Below, in pieces: positions 53,260 through 62,242 of a DNA stretch of 64,000 nt; within the stretch, counting starts at the first letter, position 1; each line of letters opens with the position of its first letter. The stretch is from Pelagihabitans sp963710535. Lineage in GTDB: Bacteria; Bacteroidota; Bacteroidia; Flavobacteriales; Flavobacteriaceae. The position numbers and the translations under genes are program-made. The stretch is taken from the NCBI GenBank assembly GCA_963710535.1, contig CAVQAW010000010.1:434001-498000 (forward strand), given 5' to 3'. Under the pieces are notes generated by a model that was given only the letters and a program-made list of their open reading frames with translations, ran no database searches and was not told where the DNA came from.

Positions 53260-53601
53260 TCAATCAGGGGAAAGTTCTTTCCAGGGATCCCAAAAGTGTT
53301 TATCAAAATCAACGATTTTGTGGTCTTTTACGTTGATGCCCTCATTTTCCAAAAGCTGTTGCATCAAATTACTGCCATCGAAATGGAATTTGCCCGTAAG
53401 CAGGCCTGCTTTGTTGACCACCCGGTGCGCCGGTATATCTTCCATCGTATGGCTGGCATTCATCGCCCAACCTACCATTCTCGCACTGCGGGCGGCACCA
53501 AGGTATTTTGCGATGGCCCCGTAGGAAGTTACCCTGCCATATGGAATCTGTCTTACGACGACATATACTTTTTCAAAAAAATTTTGATTGTCTGCAGCCA
53601 T
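53260..53601 (-). CDS. alkyltransferase-like (ATL) protein, MGMT family
   Basis: A 113-aa DNA-binding protein of the O6-alkylguanine alkyltransferase C-domain. The active-site motif PCHRV reads PAHRVV here (near residue 77), so the alkyl-accepting cysteine is missing and it cannot be a true MGMT; it is an ATL, which flags O6-alkylguanine for nucleotide excision repair. PYGRVTSYGAIAKYLG and MVGWAMNA are conserved. Its ATG overlaps the stop of the LysE gene. Confidence 0.9.
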   Translation of the reverse strand: MAADNQNFFEKVYVVVRQIPYGRVTSYGAIAKYLGAARSARMVGWAMNASHTMEDIPAHRVVNKAGLLTGKFHFDGSNLMQQLLENEGINVKDHKIVDFDKHFWDPWKELSPD

Positions 53602-54230
53602 CAGGTATAGAATATACGGATCAAGGTAATGACCAAAAGCAAGAGCATCAAGGCGCTCAAAATGTAGTTGCTATTCTTTGAAAACCTATTGCTCTTGGCT
53701 TCCAATTTATTAAAATAGAAGACATAGAAGTACAGCACCGAAAAGGTGCCCATGCCTGCAGCCAGAATGAAAATCAAAATGTCGGCCAACTTGAACTGGA
53801 TCCATCCGGAAGCGTTCCACATGGCATTTAGGCCGCTATAATAAGGAATGGTCAATAAATTGACTGATGCCAAAAACAGGCCTTTGAAATAACTGTTTCT
53901 TTTGCTGATCACCACTTTTTTTACGGGACCTTTTTTGTTTTTCCTGGCGACCAAGAAAAAATAGATCGCAAAAAATGCGAAAACCACCAAGGCGGCTTTG
54001 AGCAACCAATCGATCACTTCAGGGTTCCTGTATAAAAATTTCGAAATCAATACGCCCACATAGGCCTGTACCATGATCATGGTCGATACGCCCATGCTGA
54101 AAACGATGCCATTGAATTTTCCCTTTTCCACCCCTACCTTGGCCGCATTCAAGTTTAACAGTCCCGGCGGAACGGTCGCCATCGAGGCGGCCGAAAAAGT
54201 GGCAAAGAACAGTATGAGCAGATGTTCCAT
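53601..54230 (-). CDS. LysE-family amino-acid exporter
   Basis: A 209-aa inner-membrane protein with about six helices, starting LLILFFATFSAASMATVPPG; the PPGLLNLNAAKVGVEKG block matches the LysE/RhtB translocator start. The substrate (amino acid or homoserine lactone) is unknown. It overlaps the ATL gene and follows trmB by 4 nt, suggesting a trmB-lysE-atl operon. Confidence 0.88.
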   Translation of the reverse strand: MEHLLILFFATFSAASMATVPPGLLNLNAAKVGVEKGKFNGIVFSMGVSTMIMVQAYVGVLISKFLYRNPEVIDWLLKAALVVFAFFAIYFFLVARKNKKGPVKKVVISKRNSYFKGLFLASVNLLTIPYYSGLNAMWNASGWIQFKLADILIFILAAGMGTFSVLYFYVFYFNKLEAKSNRFSKNSNYILSALMLLLLVITLIRIFYT

Positions 54231-54234
54231 AAAG

Positions 54235-54906
54235 TTAGTTTAGCCTGAATTGCAGGTAGGTAATGGGTTTGCCTTTTTCCAGGTATTGCTGTTCATAGAA
54301 GGTCTGGATATTCAAAACTTCCTGCGGTGCCCCTTCGTTTCGATAAATGTCGTGATTGGCATAGACGATGTCGAGATCCATACCCTGTAGCAGTCCCAAG
54401 GTATAACCGTGCATGAACTCGCTATCGGTCTTGAGGTGCACCAAACCCTTTGGGCGGAGTATCTTACGATACTTTTCGATAAAACTTTTATTGGTCATGC
54501 GGTGCTTGGTGCGCTTGTACTTGATCTGTGGATCCGGAAAGGTGATCCATATTTCATCCACTTCATTCGGTCCAAAAACCATATCCACCAATTCGATCTG
54601 TGTCCGTAAAAAGGCCACGTTTTTGAGTTTTTGTTCCAAGGCCGTTTTGGCACCGCGCCAAAATCTTGCCCCTTTGATATCGATACCGATATAGTTTTTA
54701 TCTTGATGCAGCTTGGCCATGCCAACGGTGTATTCCCCCTTGCCACAGCCCAGTTCGAGGACAATGGGATTTTCGTTGCCAAAATGCGCTGCCCAGTTTC
54801 CTTTCAGACTAAATTGGCCCGCTGCGATGTCTTCCCTTTTGGGTTGGATCACATTTTCGAACGATTCGTTTTCCTTGAAGCGTTTAAGTTTGTTTTTGCT
54901 TCCCAC
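54235..54906 (-). CDS. trmB: tRNA (guanine-N7)-methyltransferase
   Basis: A 223-aa SAM-dependent enzyme that methylates G46 of tRNA. SAM motif I VLELGCGKGEYTVGMA (about 49-64), IGIDIKGARFWRGAKTA, and the TrmB-specific ITFPDPQIKYKRTKHRMT block are present; the length is typical. First gene of a short minus-strand operon with lysE and atl; 68 nt separate it from the histidine-kinase gene. Confidence 0.95.
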   Translation of the reverse strand: MGSKNKLKRFKENESFENVIQPKREDIAAGQFSLKGNWAAHFGNENPIVLELGCGKGEYTVGMAKLHQDKNYIGIDIKGARFWRGAKTALEQKLKNVAFLRTQIELVDMVFGPNEVDEIWITFPDPQIKYKRTKHRMTNKSFIEKYRKILRPKGLVHLKTDSEFMHGYTLGLLQGMDLDIVYANHDIYRNEGAPQEVLNIQTFYEQQYLEKGKPITYLQFRLN

Positions 54907-54974
54907 AGCACCCCGTATCAGAATTTAAAAACAAAACTAAGTAAATCTTCCCAGCTTATGGTGTTGTCTGCAGA

Positions 54975-56048
54975 TCAGACCTGCGGTTCTGACTGAGGCT
55001 GCGGATTTTTGGCCTTCTCAAGGGTGAATGAAAACTCCGAGCCCACTTTCTCGACACTTTCCACATATATTTTTTCGCCATGTGCCTCAATGATATGCTT
55101 AACGATGGAGAGTCCGAGGCCAGAACCGCCTTCACTGCGGCTACCGCTTTTGTCGATTCGGTAAAAGCGTTCAAAAAGTCGGGGGATATGCTGTTTGGGA
55201 ATACCTTCGCCATTGTCGGTCACCCGAACGATGACCTTGTTTTTGATCAGGTTTTCGACACTCACCTCGGTGGTCCCGTTCTGTTGGCCGTATTTGATGG
55301 AGTTGACCAACAAATTGGTAAGTACTTGTTGAATCTTCTCCCGGTCTGCATATACGTAAATGGGTTCGGTATAATCCATATCAAAGGTGAGCGCGATTTC
55401 TTTTTTGGCCGACTTCATCTCCAACAGTTCAAAAACATTGCGGATGAGCTCTATGATATCGAAGGCAGAGCGTTCCACCAGCAGTTCTCCGGCTTCCAAT
55501 TTTGTGATCAAATCGAGGTCTTTAACGATATAGATCAACCGCTCTACGGCCTTGTTGGCACGTTGAAGGTATTTCTTGCGCACGCTCTTGTCGTTGATGG
55601 CACCATCGAGAAGGGTTTCAATATAGCCTTGTACCGTAAAAAGGGGGGTTTTCAGTTCGTGGGATACATTCCCCAAAAAATCCTTGCGATATTCCTCCCT
55701 GATCTTTAAGGTGTCTATTTCGATTTTCTTATCCTTGGCGAATTTCTCAATTTCTTCGGTCAGGGTCTTCATATCGGTAGTGATGGGGTCCGTAGAAAGG
55801 GAGGATGATTCCAAAAGGGCCACGTCATCATAAATTTTCTTGATCCGTTGGTAGATAAATTTTTGGATCCTGTACTGCAGTATGACAAAGGAAATCAGAA
55901 AAAAAAACAAAGAGAAGAGCACCACAATGACCCAGTCCAACGACTTTAAAGCATAAAGAAGGCCTACCAAAACCACAGCAGAACACAGGGTTATCAGGAA
56001 GGCCGAGCGAAAGGCGAAACGATATGATTTTTTAAGCTTGATCGCCAT
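54975..56048 (-). CDS. two-component sensor histidine kinase
   Basis: A 357-aa membrane kinase. Two N-terminal helices (about 16-34 and 38-58) enclose only a few periplasmic residues, so signals are probably sensed within the membrane or by a partner. The phosphoacceptor is H130 in GNVSHELKTPLFTVQGYI; the ATPase has the N-box LTNLLVNSIKYGQ, DNGEGIPKQHIP, and the G-boxes SEGGSGLGLSIVKHI. No HAMP or PAS domain was recognised. It overlaps the response-regulator stop by one base and is divergent from a TonB-dependent receptor. The arrangement resembles PhoR-type kinases. Confidence 0.93.
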   Translation of the reverse strand: MAIKLKKSYRFAFRSAFLITLCSAVVLVGLLYALKSLDWVIVVLFSLFFFLISFVILQYRIQKFIYQRIKKIYDDVALLESSSLSTDPITTDMKTLTEEIEKFAKDKKIEIDTLKIREEYRKDFLGNVSHELKTPLFTVQGYIETLLDGAINDKSVRKKYLQRANKAVERLIYIVKDLDLITKLEAGELLVERSAFDIIELIRNVFELLEMKSAKKEIALTFDMDYTEPIYVYADREKIQQVLTNLLVNSIKYGQQNGTTEVSVENLIKNKVIVRVTDNGEGIPKQHIPRLFERFYRIDKSGSRSEGGSGLGLSIVKHIIEAHGEKIYVESVEKVGSEFSFTLEKAKNPQPQSEPQV

Positions 56049-56737
56049 CAGAGCACGTACTTATAGCCCACGCCCTTCACGGTCTTAAAGTGATCGTCCC
56101 CTATTTTTTCACGCAGTTTCCGGATATGGACGTCTATGGTGCGGCCTCCGACCACTACTTCCGTGCCCCAAACCCTATCCAAGATCACTTCGCGTTTGAA
56201 CACCTTGTTGGGTTTTGAACTGAGCAGGGCCAGCAGCTCGAACTCTTTTCTGGGCAAAATGATTTCTTCCCCATGGTTGACGACCTTGTATTCCTCTCTA
56301 TTGATGACCAAATTGCCGATCTTTACAATATCTTCCTCCTGCTTTTGCTCCTCCTCCTTCAATCGCCTTAACAACGACTTCACTTTGCTCACCAAGACCT
56401 TGGGCTTAATGGGTTTGGTGATATAATCGTCGGCCCCGGCTTCAAAACCCGCTACCTGTGAGTAGTCTTCGCCCCTTGCGGTAAGAAAAGTGATGATGGT
56501 ATGCTCCAAGCCAGGGGTGTTGCGGATGGTTTCACAGGCTTCGATACCGTCCATCTCGGGCATCATCACATCCATAATAATCAGATGCGGTTCTTTCTTT
56601 TTGGCCTTTTCAACGCCTTCCAAACCATTTTTTGCGGTGAAAACCTGATATCCCTCAGCGGAGAGGTTATAACTCACGATCTCTAGAATATCGGGCTCAT
56701 CATCGACCAAAAGAATCTTAATGTCACTTTTTTTCAT
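56048..56737 (-). CDS. OmpR/PhoB-family response regulator
   Basis: A 229-aa regulator: receiver domain with acidic pocket VDDEPD (11-16) and phosphoacceptor D56 in IIMDVMMPEMDG, switch Thr in FLTARGED and K in ITKPIKP, then a winged-helix DNA-binding domain ending KLREKIGDDHFKTVKGVGYKYV. ATG 56737 is preferred over 56782, which would add 15 residues unlike the family. Overlap with the kinase indicates a two-component operon. Candidate binding half-sites lie in the adjacent divergent region (56797-56864). Confidence 0.94.
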   Translation of the reverse strand: MKKSDIKILLVDDEPDILEIVSYNLSAEGYQVFTAKNGLEGVEKAKKKEPHLIIMDVMMPEMDGIEACETIRNTPGLEHTIITFLTARGEDYSQVAGFEAGADDYITKPIKPKVLVSKVKSLLRRLKEEEQKQEEDIVKIGNLVINREEYKVVNHGEEIILPRKEFELLALLSSKPNKVFKREVILDRVWGTEVVVGGRTIDVHIRKLREKIGDDHFKTVKGVGYKYVL

Positions 56738-56796
56738 GGATTTCAAAATTTGGTTCTTTCTCAAAAGTAAAGATAAAACCATTACGCAATAGCCGC

Positions 56797-56864
56797 TTAA
56801 CCTTCATTTAATGTGATAACCTTAAGGTAACCCTGTCGAAATAAATGTTTAACATATAGGTAAC
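56797..56864. promoter_or_regulatory. cluster of TAACCTT-type half-sites in the RR/TBDT divergent region
   Basis: TTAACCTT (56797), ATAACCTT (56816), AAGGTAAC (56824) and TAGGTAAC (56857) form direct and inverted repeats; the middle two make ACCTTAAGGT, a perfect 10-bp palindrome. Spacing of 33 nt between the last two equals three helical turns. Candidate binding sites for the adjacent OmpR/PhoB-type regulator. Confidence 0.4.
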
Positions 56865-56916
56865 ACGGCTTTTACAACCTCTGGCGTTCTTTGCAGCAAA
56901 TTTTAAAACCCATACT

Positions 56917-59724
56917 TTGAGAATCGTTCTTACATTGTTCGCATTCATTTTCAGCATTTTAGCATGTGCCCAAGAAAAGGGAAGCATTGCGGGAAAATTA
57001 ATTGATAAAGAAGTCAACGACGAGCCTTTGGCCTTTGCCAATGTCTTGATCAAAGGCACCACCACCGGAACCACTTCCGATTTTGACGGCCTCTACGAAA
57101 TATCAAACCTTGATCCAGGTTCCTACACCTTAATATATAGCTATCTAGGTTACGAATCGGTGGAACTGCCCAATATTGAAGTTGTTGCAGGAAAGGTTAC
57201 CACCGTAAATATCCCCATGAGTGCCTCGGAAGGGGTGTCGCTCGATGAAGTAGTGGTGGTTACCACGGCAAGAAAAGATTCCCAGGTGGCACTGTTGCTT
57301 GACCAAAAAAAGGCCGTATCCATCAAGGAGAGCATCGGCGCCCAGCAATTGGCCCAAATCGGCGTCTCAGATGCAGCCACGGCAACCACGAAAATTTCGG
57401 GGGTATCGAGCAGTGAGGCTTCCGGTGATGTTTTTGTTCGTGGCCTGGGCGACCGATATCTGTCGACCACCTTAAACGGATTGCCCGTTCCTTCCGACGA
57501 TGTTGAGAAGAAGAATATAGACTTGGGGCTGTTTCCGACGCGTGTCATCCAGAACGTCAGTGTCAGCAAGACCTTTGCGGTTCAATCATCGGCCGACCAG
57601 TCATCGGGGACCATCAATGTTACGGCCAGGGAACTGCAGGGCAGTGAGGAACTGGAAGTAAGCGTACAGGCCGGTGTCAACACCAATGTTGCGCAAAGCG
57701 GGGTTTTCGACAACTTCAAGGTTTCCCCCAACCAGAGAAATGTCGATGTTGGTTTTTACGACCAAAATGCCACGACCCGCGATCTCATCACCGTTCAAGG
57801 ATGGAATACAAGGCAAGAAGACAACCCCGTAAATTATACCTATACGATCAGCGCAGGCAAAAGAATCAAAGAAAAATTCTCCGCATTTTTATCGGCATCG
57901 CAGGCCCAAACATATGAATATGGAGAAGGTTTGTTCCGTCAGTTTCGATCCAATTTCATCGACGATACCATCACCGATGCCACCTTGTACAGCAAAAATG
58001 TGACCACGAGCGGACTTTTGGACCTTACCTACCTGATCAACGGCAAAAACAAACTAAAATCCAGTACTTTCTTCGTAAACAAGCTTTCGGATCAGGTATT
58101 TGAGGGCGGTAGAAATGGGGAAGCCACCATTTTCGAAGAAACAGATCCCGCAGAAGGACTTTTCCAGTTTATCCGTGATCAGAATATCAAACAAACCAAA
58201 TTATTGGTTACCCAACTGTTGGGCAGTCACCGATTGGGCGAGCAAAATACTTTAGAATGGGCCGGGGGCTATAATCTGGTAAAGGCAGATGAGCCCAACA
58301 GAATCAGGAACGAAGTAAACTTTGATCCCAATTCCAGTTTCGTACAGCTCGGCAGAACCGGCGGCTTTCAACAACGGAAATCAAGACAAGAAATCACCGA
58401 TAACGAATTCAACGGTTACTTGAAGGATGTATTGCAGATCATTGAAGAGGATGATTTCGGAAAGTCCTTCAAAATCGAACTTGGCGCAAACTACCGTAAC
58501 AAACAACGCGATTTTAGGTCTCAATTCGTAGGGGTGGAAGAAAGGGCGACCAACGCCATCAATCCGTCTTCCATAGATAACTTGGGCGGGATTTTTAACC
58601 GAGCGAACCTGGATAGTGGCGTATTGAAACTCAATGAACTTCTTCCGGATCTATATAAAGGCAAACTCGAATCGAAAGCGGCCTTTGCAGATTTTAATGT
58701 GGGTTTGTCGAAGTGGAACATCAATGCCGGTATGCGTTTTCAAAACGATAACATCCGCGTCAATTATGACGTGGGCAACATCCCTGGACGCATCGGGGAG
58801 AGCGTGAAGGATTATAACAACCTGTATCCGAGCCTTAACCTCAAATATGACCTAAACGACAAAAACGCCCTAAGATTGGCGCTCAGCAAAACAATAACCC
58901 TTCCGGAATTCAAGGAAATATCTCCTTTTGAATATGTTTCCCAAACCGGACAAATAATTCGCGGCAATCCAGACTTGGAAGCTTCGAAAGACCTGAACTA
59001 CGACCTGAAATGGGAATACTTCCCTGCAACGGGCCAAGTGGTTTCCTTGGCGGCCTTTTACAAAGACATACAAGACCCGATCAATAAAGTACAAGATCGC
59101 GGTTCCGCCGGAGTGTTCTCCTATTTCAACTCGGGCGACAAGGCAGAAGTCTACGGATTTGAACTGGAAACCAAGGTCGATTTGATCAATGCCGATGAGG
59201 AAGGCGAGACCCCTACCGGAATCAATCTCGATCTCAATTTTAACGCCACAAGAATGTGGCACTCGCAGGATCTAAAAGAAGTTAGGGATGCGGATGGAAA
59301 TTTTATAAGGACCTTTCGTTACAAAAACTTAACAAAAACCGATTTGGAGGGGGCCTCGGATTGGATTGTTAACGCAAGCTTAAACTTTTCCACACCTACG
59401 GAAAATCCATTTTCTGGATCTTTGACAGCAAATTATGCTTCTGATAAAATATTTGCGCTAGGTGCACCGGAAATACAGAGTCAGAGCGAAACGTTCTATA
59501 ATGATGCGATCATTGAAAAAGGTTTTGTGGTGTTGGATGCAGTTTTATCCAAGGAGTTTGGGGAACATTGGAGGCTTCGCTTTATCGGCAGAAACCTTTT
59601 GAACCCGGAAATAAGGAGAACCCAATTGGTCAAGCCCAGTACAACAGGTATTGAAACCGACCAAACGGTAAGATCTTACACCAGCGGAGCAAATCTCAGT
59701 TTGGGCATCAATTATAGTTTTTAA
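56917..59724 (+). CDS. TonB-dependent receptor with CarboxypepD-reg-like domain
   Basis: A 935-aa outer-membrane receptor. The start appears to be TTG 56917: upstream to the in-frame stop at 56857 there is no ATG, and this codon gives a proper signal peptide (IVLTLFAFIFSILACAQ). A CarboxypepD-reg-like domain (about 20-110: GKLIDKEVNDEPLAFANVLI, TTSDFDGLYEI) precedes the plug (VVVTTARKDSQVALLLDQKK, VRGLGDRYLSTTLNGLPVPS) and a barrel ending LSLGINYSF. No SusD-type partner follows; the partner is a beta-solenoid-like lipoprotein. It is divergent from a two-component system. The substrate is unknown; phosphate- or metal-regulated uptake are possibilities. Confidence 0.92.
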   Translation: MRIVLTLFAFIFSILACAQEKGSIAGKLIDKEVNDEPLAFANVLIKGTTTGTTSDFDGLYEISNLDPGSYTLIYSYLGYESVELPNIEVVAGKVTTVNIPMSASEGVSLDEVVVVTTARKDSQVALLLDQKKAVSIKESIGAQQLAQIGVSDAATATTKISGVSSSEASGDVFVRGLGDRYLSTTLNGLPVPSDDVEKKNIDLGLFPTRVIQNVSVSKTFAVQSSADQSSGTINVTARELQGSEELEVSVQAGVNTNVAQSGVFDNFKVSPNQRNVDVGFYDQNATTRDLITVQGWNTRQEDNPVNYTYTISAGKRIKEKFSAFLSASQAQTYEYGEGLFRQFRSNFIDDTITDATLYSKNVTTSGLLDLTYLINGKNKLKSSTFFVNKLSDQVFEGGRNGEATIFEETDPAEGLFQFIRDQNIKQTKLLVTQLLGSHRLGEQNTLEWAGGYNLVKADEPNRIRNEVNFDPNSSFVQLGRTGGFQQRKSRQEITDNEFNGYLKDVLQIIEEDDFGKSFKIELGANYRNKQRDFRSQFVGVEERATNAINPSSIDNLGGIFNRANLDSGVLKLNELLPDLYKGKLESKAAFADFNVGLSKWNINAGMRFQNDNIRVNYDVGNIPGRIGESVKDYNNLYPSLNLKYDLNDKNALRLALSKTITLPEFKEISPFEYVSQTGQIIRGNPDLEASKDLNYDLKWEYFPATGQVVSLAAFYKDIQDPINKVQDRGSAGVFSYFNSGDKAEVYGFELETKVDLINADEEGETPTGINLDLNFNATRMWHSQDLKEVRDADGNFIRTFRYKNLTKTDLEGASDWIVNASLNFSTPTENPFSGSLTANYASDKIFALGAPEIQSQSETFYNDAIIEKGFVVLDAVLSKEFGEHWRLRFIGRNLLNPEIRRTQLVKPSTTGIETDQTVRSYTSGANLSLGINYSF

Positions 59725-59752
59725 TAATCCATACTTGAAAACAAACTAAATT

Positions 59753-61798
59753 ATGAAATTGAAAAACTCTATTCTAAAATTGAAAGGCGCTAATTTGTTA
59801 TTGATTTTCGCGATAGCGAGCTCAATAATTTTGGTAAGCTGCAGCGGTGACGACAACGGTGGCGGTGATCCACCGGCCCAAGCCACTTGTTCGGACGGTA
59901 TTCAGAACGGTACTGAGACCGGTATCGATTGCGGTGGATCTTGCACGGCCTGTGCCGTAGCCGAAGAGGTGAATTTAACAGGTTCTTTGGCCGAAGACCG
60001 AACCTTGGACCCTACCAAGGAATACAGGATTACGGGAACTTTCAGTGTTGAAGCAGGCGCAACCCTTACCATCCCTGCCGGAACCGTTATTGTTTCCGAT
60101 GTGGGCACCGATAAATACATCGTGGTTCAAAAAGGAGGACAAATCGAGGTACAGGGAACAGCGGCCAATCCGGTAATCATGACCTCTTCCGGTGAATCTC
60201 CCGGAGATTGGGGAGGATTGGTCATTGCCGGTAATGCAACCACAACAGAAGGTGTTGATGCCATTGCCGAAGTAGGGGGCATTATCTATGGTGGATCTGA
60301 CGATGCTGACAGTTCGGGGTCGATCAGCTACTTGGTAATCAACTATGCAGGTGCCCAGATCAATTCTGAATCGCAGTACAACGGCTTAACGTTATATGCT
60401 GTTGGTTCAGGGACTACCATTGAAAATATCGCCATCCTCAACGGTACCGATGACGGTGTGGAATTCTTTGGCGGAACGGTCAGTGTCTCGAATTTTTATT
60501 TGGAGAACAACGAGGACGATGCCGTCGATTGGACGGAAGGCTGGAGCGGTACCGTCACCAATACCTTGGTAATCCATACCATCGATGGGTTCTCGACCGC
60601 GATTGAAGGGGACGGCGTGAACAACAATCCTACTTTTGTCAACTTTACCGCGATTTCTTCAACCGGCGGGATAGCGCTTCAGTTCAAGAAAGAATCAGGG
60701 GCCACGATTACCGGTCTTTCCTTGACCGGCTATGTGAACTCCTTGGATTTCCCCAACGGCGGTGCCTTTAGCAATGTACAAATCGATGGCGCCGATGCCG
60801 ACCCCACACTTACCTATATCGGGGACGCCACCGTGGATATTGCCAGCTTTGCCTGGGTGAATACCGAAACCACCGTAGAAACCATGGCTCTGGAAGGCGC
60901 CATTACTATGAACACTACCTTAGATCCCGATATCATCTATTTGCTCAATAGCAGCTTGAGCGTTGAAACAGGGGCAAAATTGACGATCCCTGCAGGAACC
61001 TTGATCATCGCGAATGCCGATAGCGGTTTGGAAACAAATACCTATATCGTGGTAAAAAAAGGTGCGCAAATCGATATTCAAGGTACTTCGGCAGATCCGG
61101 TGATCATGACTTCGACCAACCAAAATCCGGGTGACTGGGGCGGGTTGGTGATCCTTGGAGATGCCACGACTACCGAAGGCGTCGATGCGATTGCCGAAGT
61201 CGGGGGTTTTACCTACGGGGGCTCGAATGATGCCGATGATTCCGGGTCGATCAGCTACTTGATCATCAATTATGCAGGGGCACAGATCAATGCGGAATCG
61301 CAATACAATGGTCTTACCCTCTACGCGCTAGGTTCGGGAACCACCATAGACAACGTGGCCATTTTGAACGGAACGGACGATGGTGTGGAATTCTTTGGGG
61401 GAACGGTGAGTGCCTCCAATTTCTACCTCGAGAACAATGAGGACGATGCAGTGGATTGGACCGAAGGTTGGAACGGCACCTTGACCAATACCTACGTGTT
61501 GCACACCATAACAGGCTTCTCCACCGCCGCGGAAGGTGATGGCGTGAACAACGATCCTAAATTCGTCAATTTCACAGCAGTTTCCAACACGGGCGGAACC
61601 GCCTTGCAGTTCAAGAAAGAATCTGGTGCGACCATTACGGGGCTATCGTTGACAGGTTACGTGACTTCCCTTGATTTCCCAAATGCAGGGGCGCCCGCAA
61701 ATGTGCAGATCGATGGAGCGGATTCCGATCCACTACTTAGCTATGATGCGGCGGCAACGGTTGATATCACAATTTTTGATTGGGCCACAGGAAACTGA
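59753..61798 (+). CDS. duplicated beta-solenoid-like lipoprotein with Cys-rich N-terminal motif
   Basis: A 681-aa lipoprotein (lipobox ILVSC, Cys30) with a Gly/Asp linker and a small disulphide-type motif (CSDGIQNGTETGIDCGGSC, 46-64) common in Bacteroidota surface proteins. The rest is two copies of a 300-residue unit (about 75-371 and 380-681, offset 305-309 residues) sharing TIPAGT, NPGDWGGLVI, TTTEGVDAIAEVGG, ISYLIINYAGAQIN, NGTDDGVEFFGGTVSASNFY and ALQFKKESGATITGLSLTGY. The aligned short strands suggest a right-handed beta-helix. It lies 28 nt after the receptor gene, so it is probably its surface partner. Confidence 0.88.
   Translation: MKLKNSILKLKGANLLLIFAIASSIILVSCSGDDNGGGDPPAQATCSDGIQNGTETGIDCGGSCTACAVAEEVNLTGSLAEDRTLDPTKEYRITGTFSVEAGATLTIPAGTVIVSDVGTDKYIVVQKGGQIEVQGTAANPVIMTSSGESPGDWGGLVIAGNATTTEGVDAIAEVGGIIYGGSDDADSSGSISYLVINYAGAQINSESQYNGLTLYAVGSGTTIENIAILNGTDDGVEFFGGTVSVSNFYLENNEDDAVDWTEGWSGTVTNTLVIHTIDGFSTAIEGDGVNNNPTFVNFTAISSTGGIALQFKKESGATITGLSLTGYVNSLDFPNGGAFSNVQIDGADADPTLTYIGDATVDIASFAWVNTETTVETMALEGAITMNTTLDPDIIYLLNSSLSVETGAKLTIPAGTLIIANADSGLETNTYIVVKKGAQIDIQGTSADPVIMTSTNQNPGDWGGLVILGDATTTEGVDAIAEVGGFTYGGSNDADDSGSISYLIINYAGAQINAESQYNGLTLYALGSGTTIDNVAILNGTDDGVEFFGGTVSASNFYLENNEDDAVDWTEGWNGTLTNTYVLHTITGFSTAAEGDGVNNDPKFVNFTAVSNTGGTALQFKKESGATITGLSLTGYVTSLDFPNAGAPANVQIDGADSDPLLSYDAAATVDITIFDWATGN
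59975..60865 (+). repeat. internal tandem repeat, copy 1
   Basis: Codes for residues 75-371 of the beta-solenoid-like lipoprotein. Nucleotide differences from copy 2 are mostly at third codon positions while long protein blocks are identical, pointing to an old duplication kept under purifying selection or protein-level homogenisation. Confidence 0.85.
60890..61795 (+). repeat. internal tandem repeat, copy 2
   Basis: Codes for residues 380-681. Same blocks as copy 1, with a four-residue longer loop (ANADSGLETNT in place of SDVGTDK). Confidence 0.85.
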
Positions 61799-61820
61799 TT
61801 ATTAGAACCTATTTTTAAGA

Positions 61821-61847
61821 AAAACCCCGTTTTGAACGGGGTTTTTT
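61821..61847 (+). terminator. intrinsic terminator after the beta-solenoid-like gene
   Basis: Arms AAAACCCCGTT (61821-61831) and AACGGGGTTTT (61835-61845) around a 3-nt loop, followed by more T. Perfect 11-bp stem. Confidence 0.9.
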
Positions 61848-61882
61848 GCGTTTTGGCCAAATTTTTGATTCATTGAGGCTAT

Positions 61883-61917
61883 TTGGCAACGTTCAAGCAA
61901 GCTTTTTATTATCTTTG
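61883..61917 (+). promoter_or_regulatory. promoter for the first T9SS mini-protein (TTG-N24-TATCTTTG)
   Basis: TTG 61883-61885 and an exact -7 box TATCTTTG 61910-61917, spaced 24 nt. Transcription would begin about 10 nt before the ATG at 61934, giving a very short leader. Confidence 0.55.
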
Positions 61918-61933
61918 AACCATATCTCATTCA

Positions 61934-62242
61934 ATGAAGCACTTTTACCTACTAATTTGTCTTCTGTTCCTCACTATCAATTACGCACAGCAACCTGCTG
62001 CGAATGGTGACATACCCGGCTTTTTATTGTATCCCAACCCGGTGACCCAAGGCAAGGTGTTCATCACCTCAACAGCAAATGCCCCTAAGAAAATCCTGAT
62101 ATTCGATGTGTTGGGTACCCAAGTGCTGCAGACCACCATTTTAGGATCCGAACTCAATCTCACTTCCCTCGACGCAGGCGTATACGTGCTTCGCGTTTTT
62201 GAAAAAGACAAGGTGGCCACCCGGAAATTGATCGTGAAGTAG
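61934..62242 (+). CDS. T9SS type A sorting-domain mini-protein 1
   Basis: A 102-aa protein: Sec signal (LLICLLFLTINYAQQ), then about ten residues and a complete Por secretion tail from about residue 28: IPGFLLYPNPVTQGKVFIT, DVLGTQVLQT, LTSLDAGVYVLRVF, and the basic end RKLIVK. Such tails normally sit at the C-terminus of large secreted proteins and direct them through the type IX secretion system; here there is virtually no cargo. It follows its own promoter and a terminator, so it is an independent gene. Role unknown: a decoy, a regulator of T9SS traffic, or a surface filler are possible. Confidence 0.85.
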   Translation: MKHFYLLICLLFLTINYAQQPAANGDIPGFLLYPNPVTQGKVFITSTANAPKKILIFDVLGTQVLQTTILGSELNLTSLDAGVYVLRVFEKDKVATRKLIVK

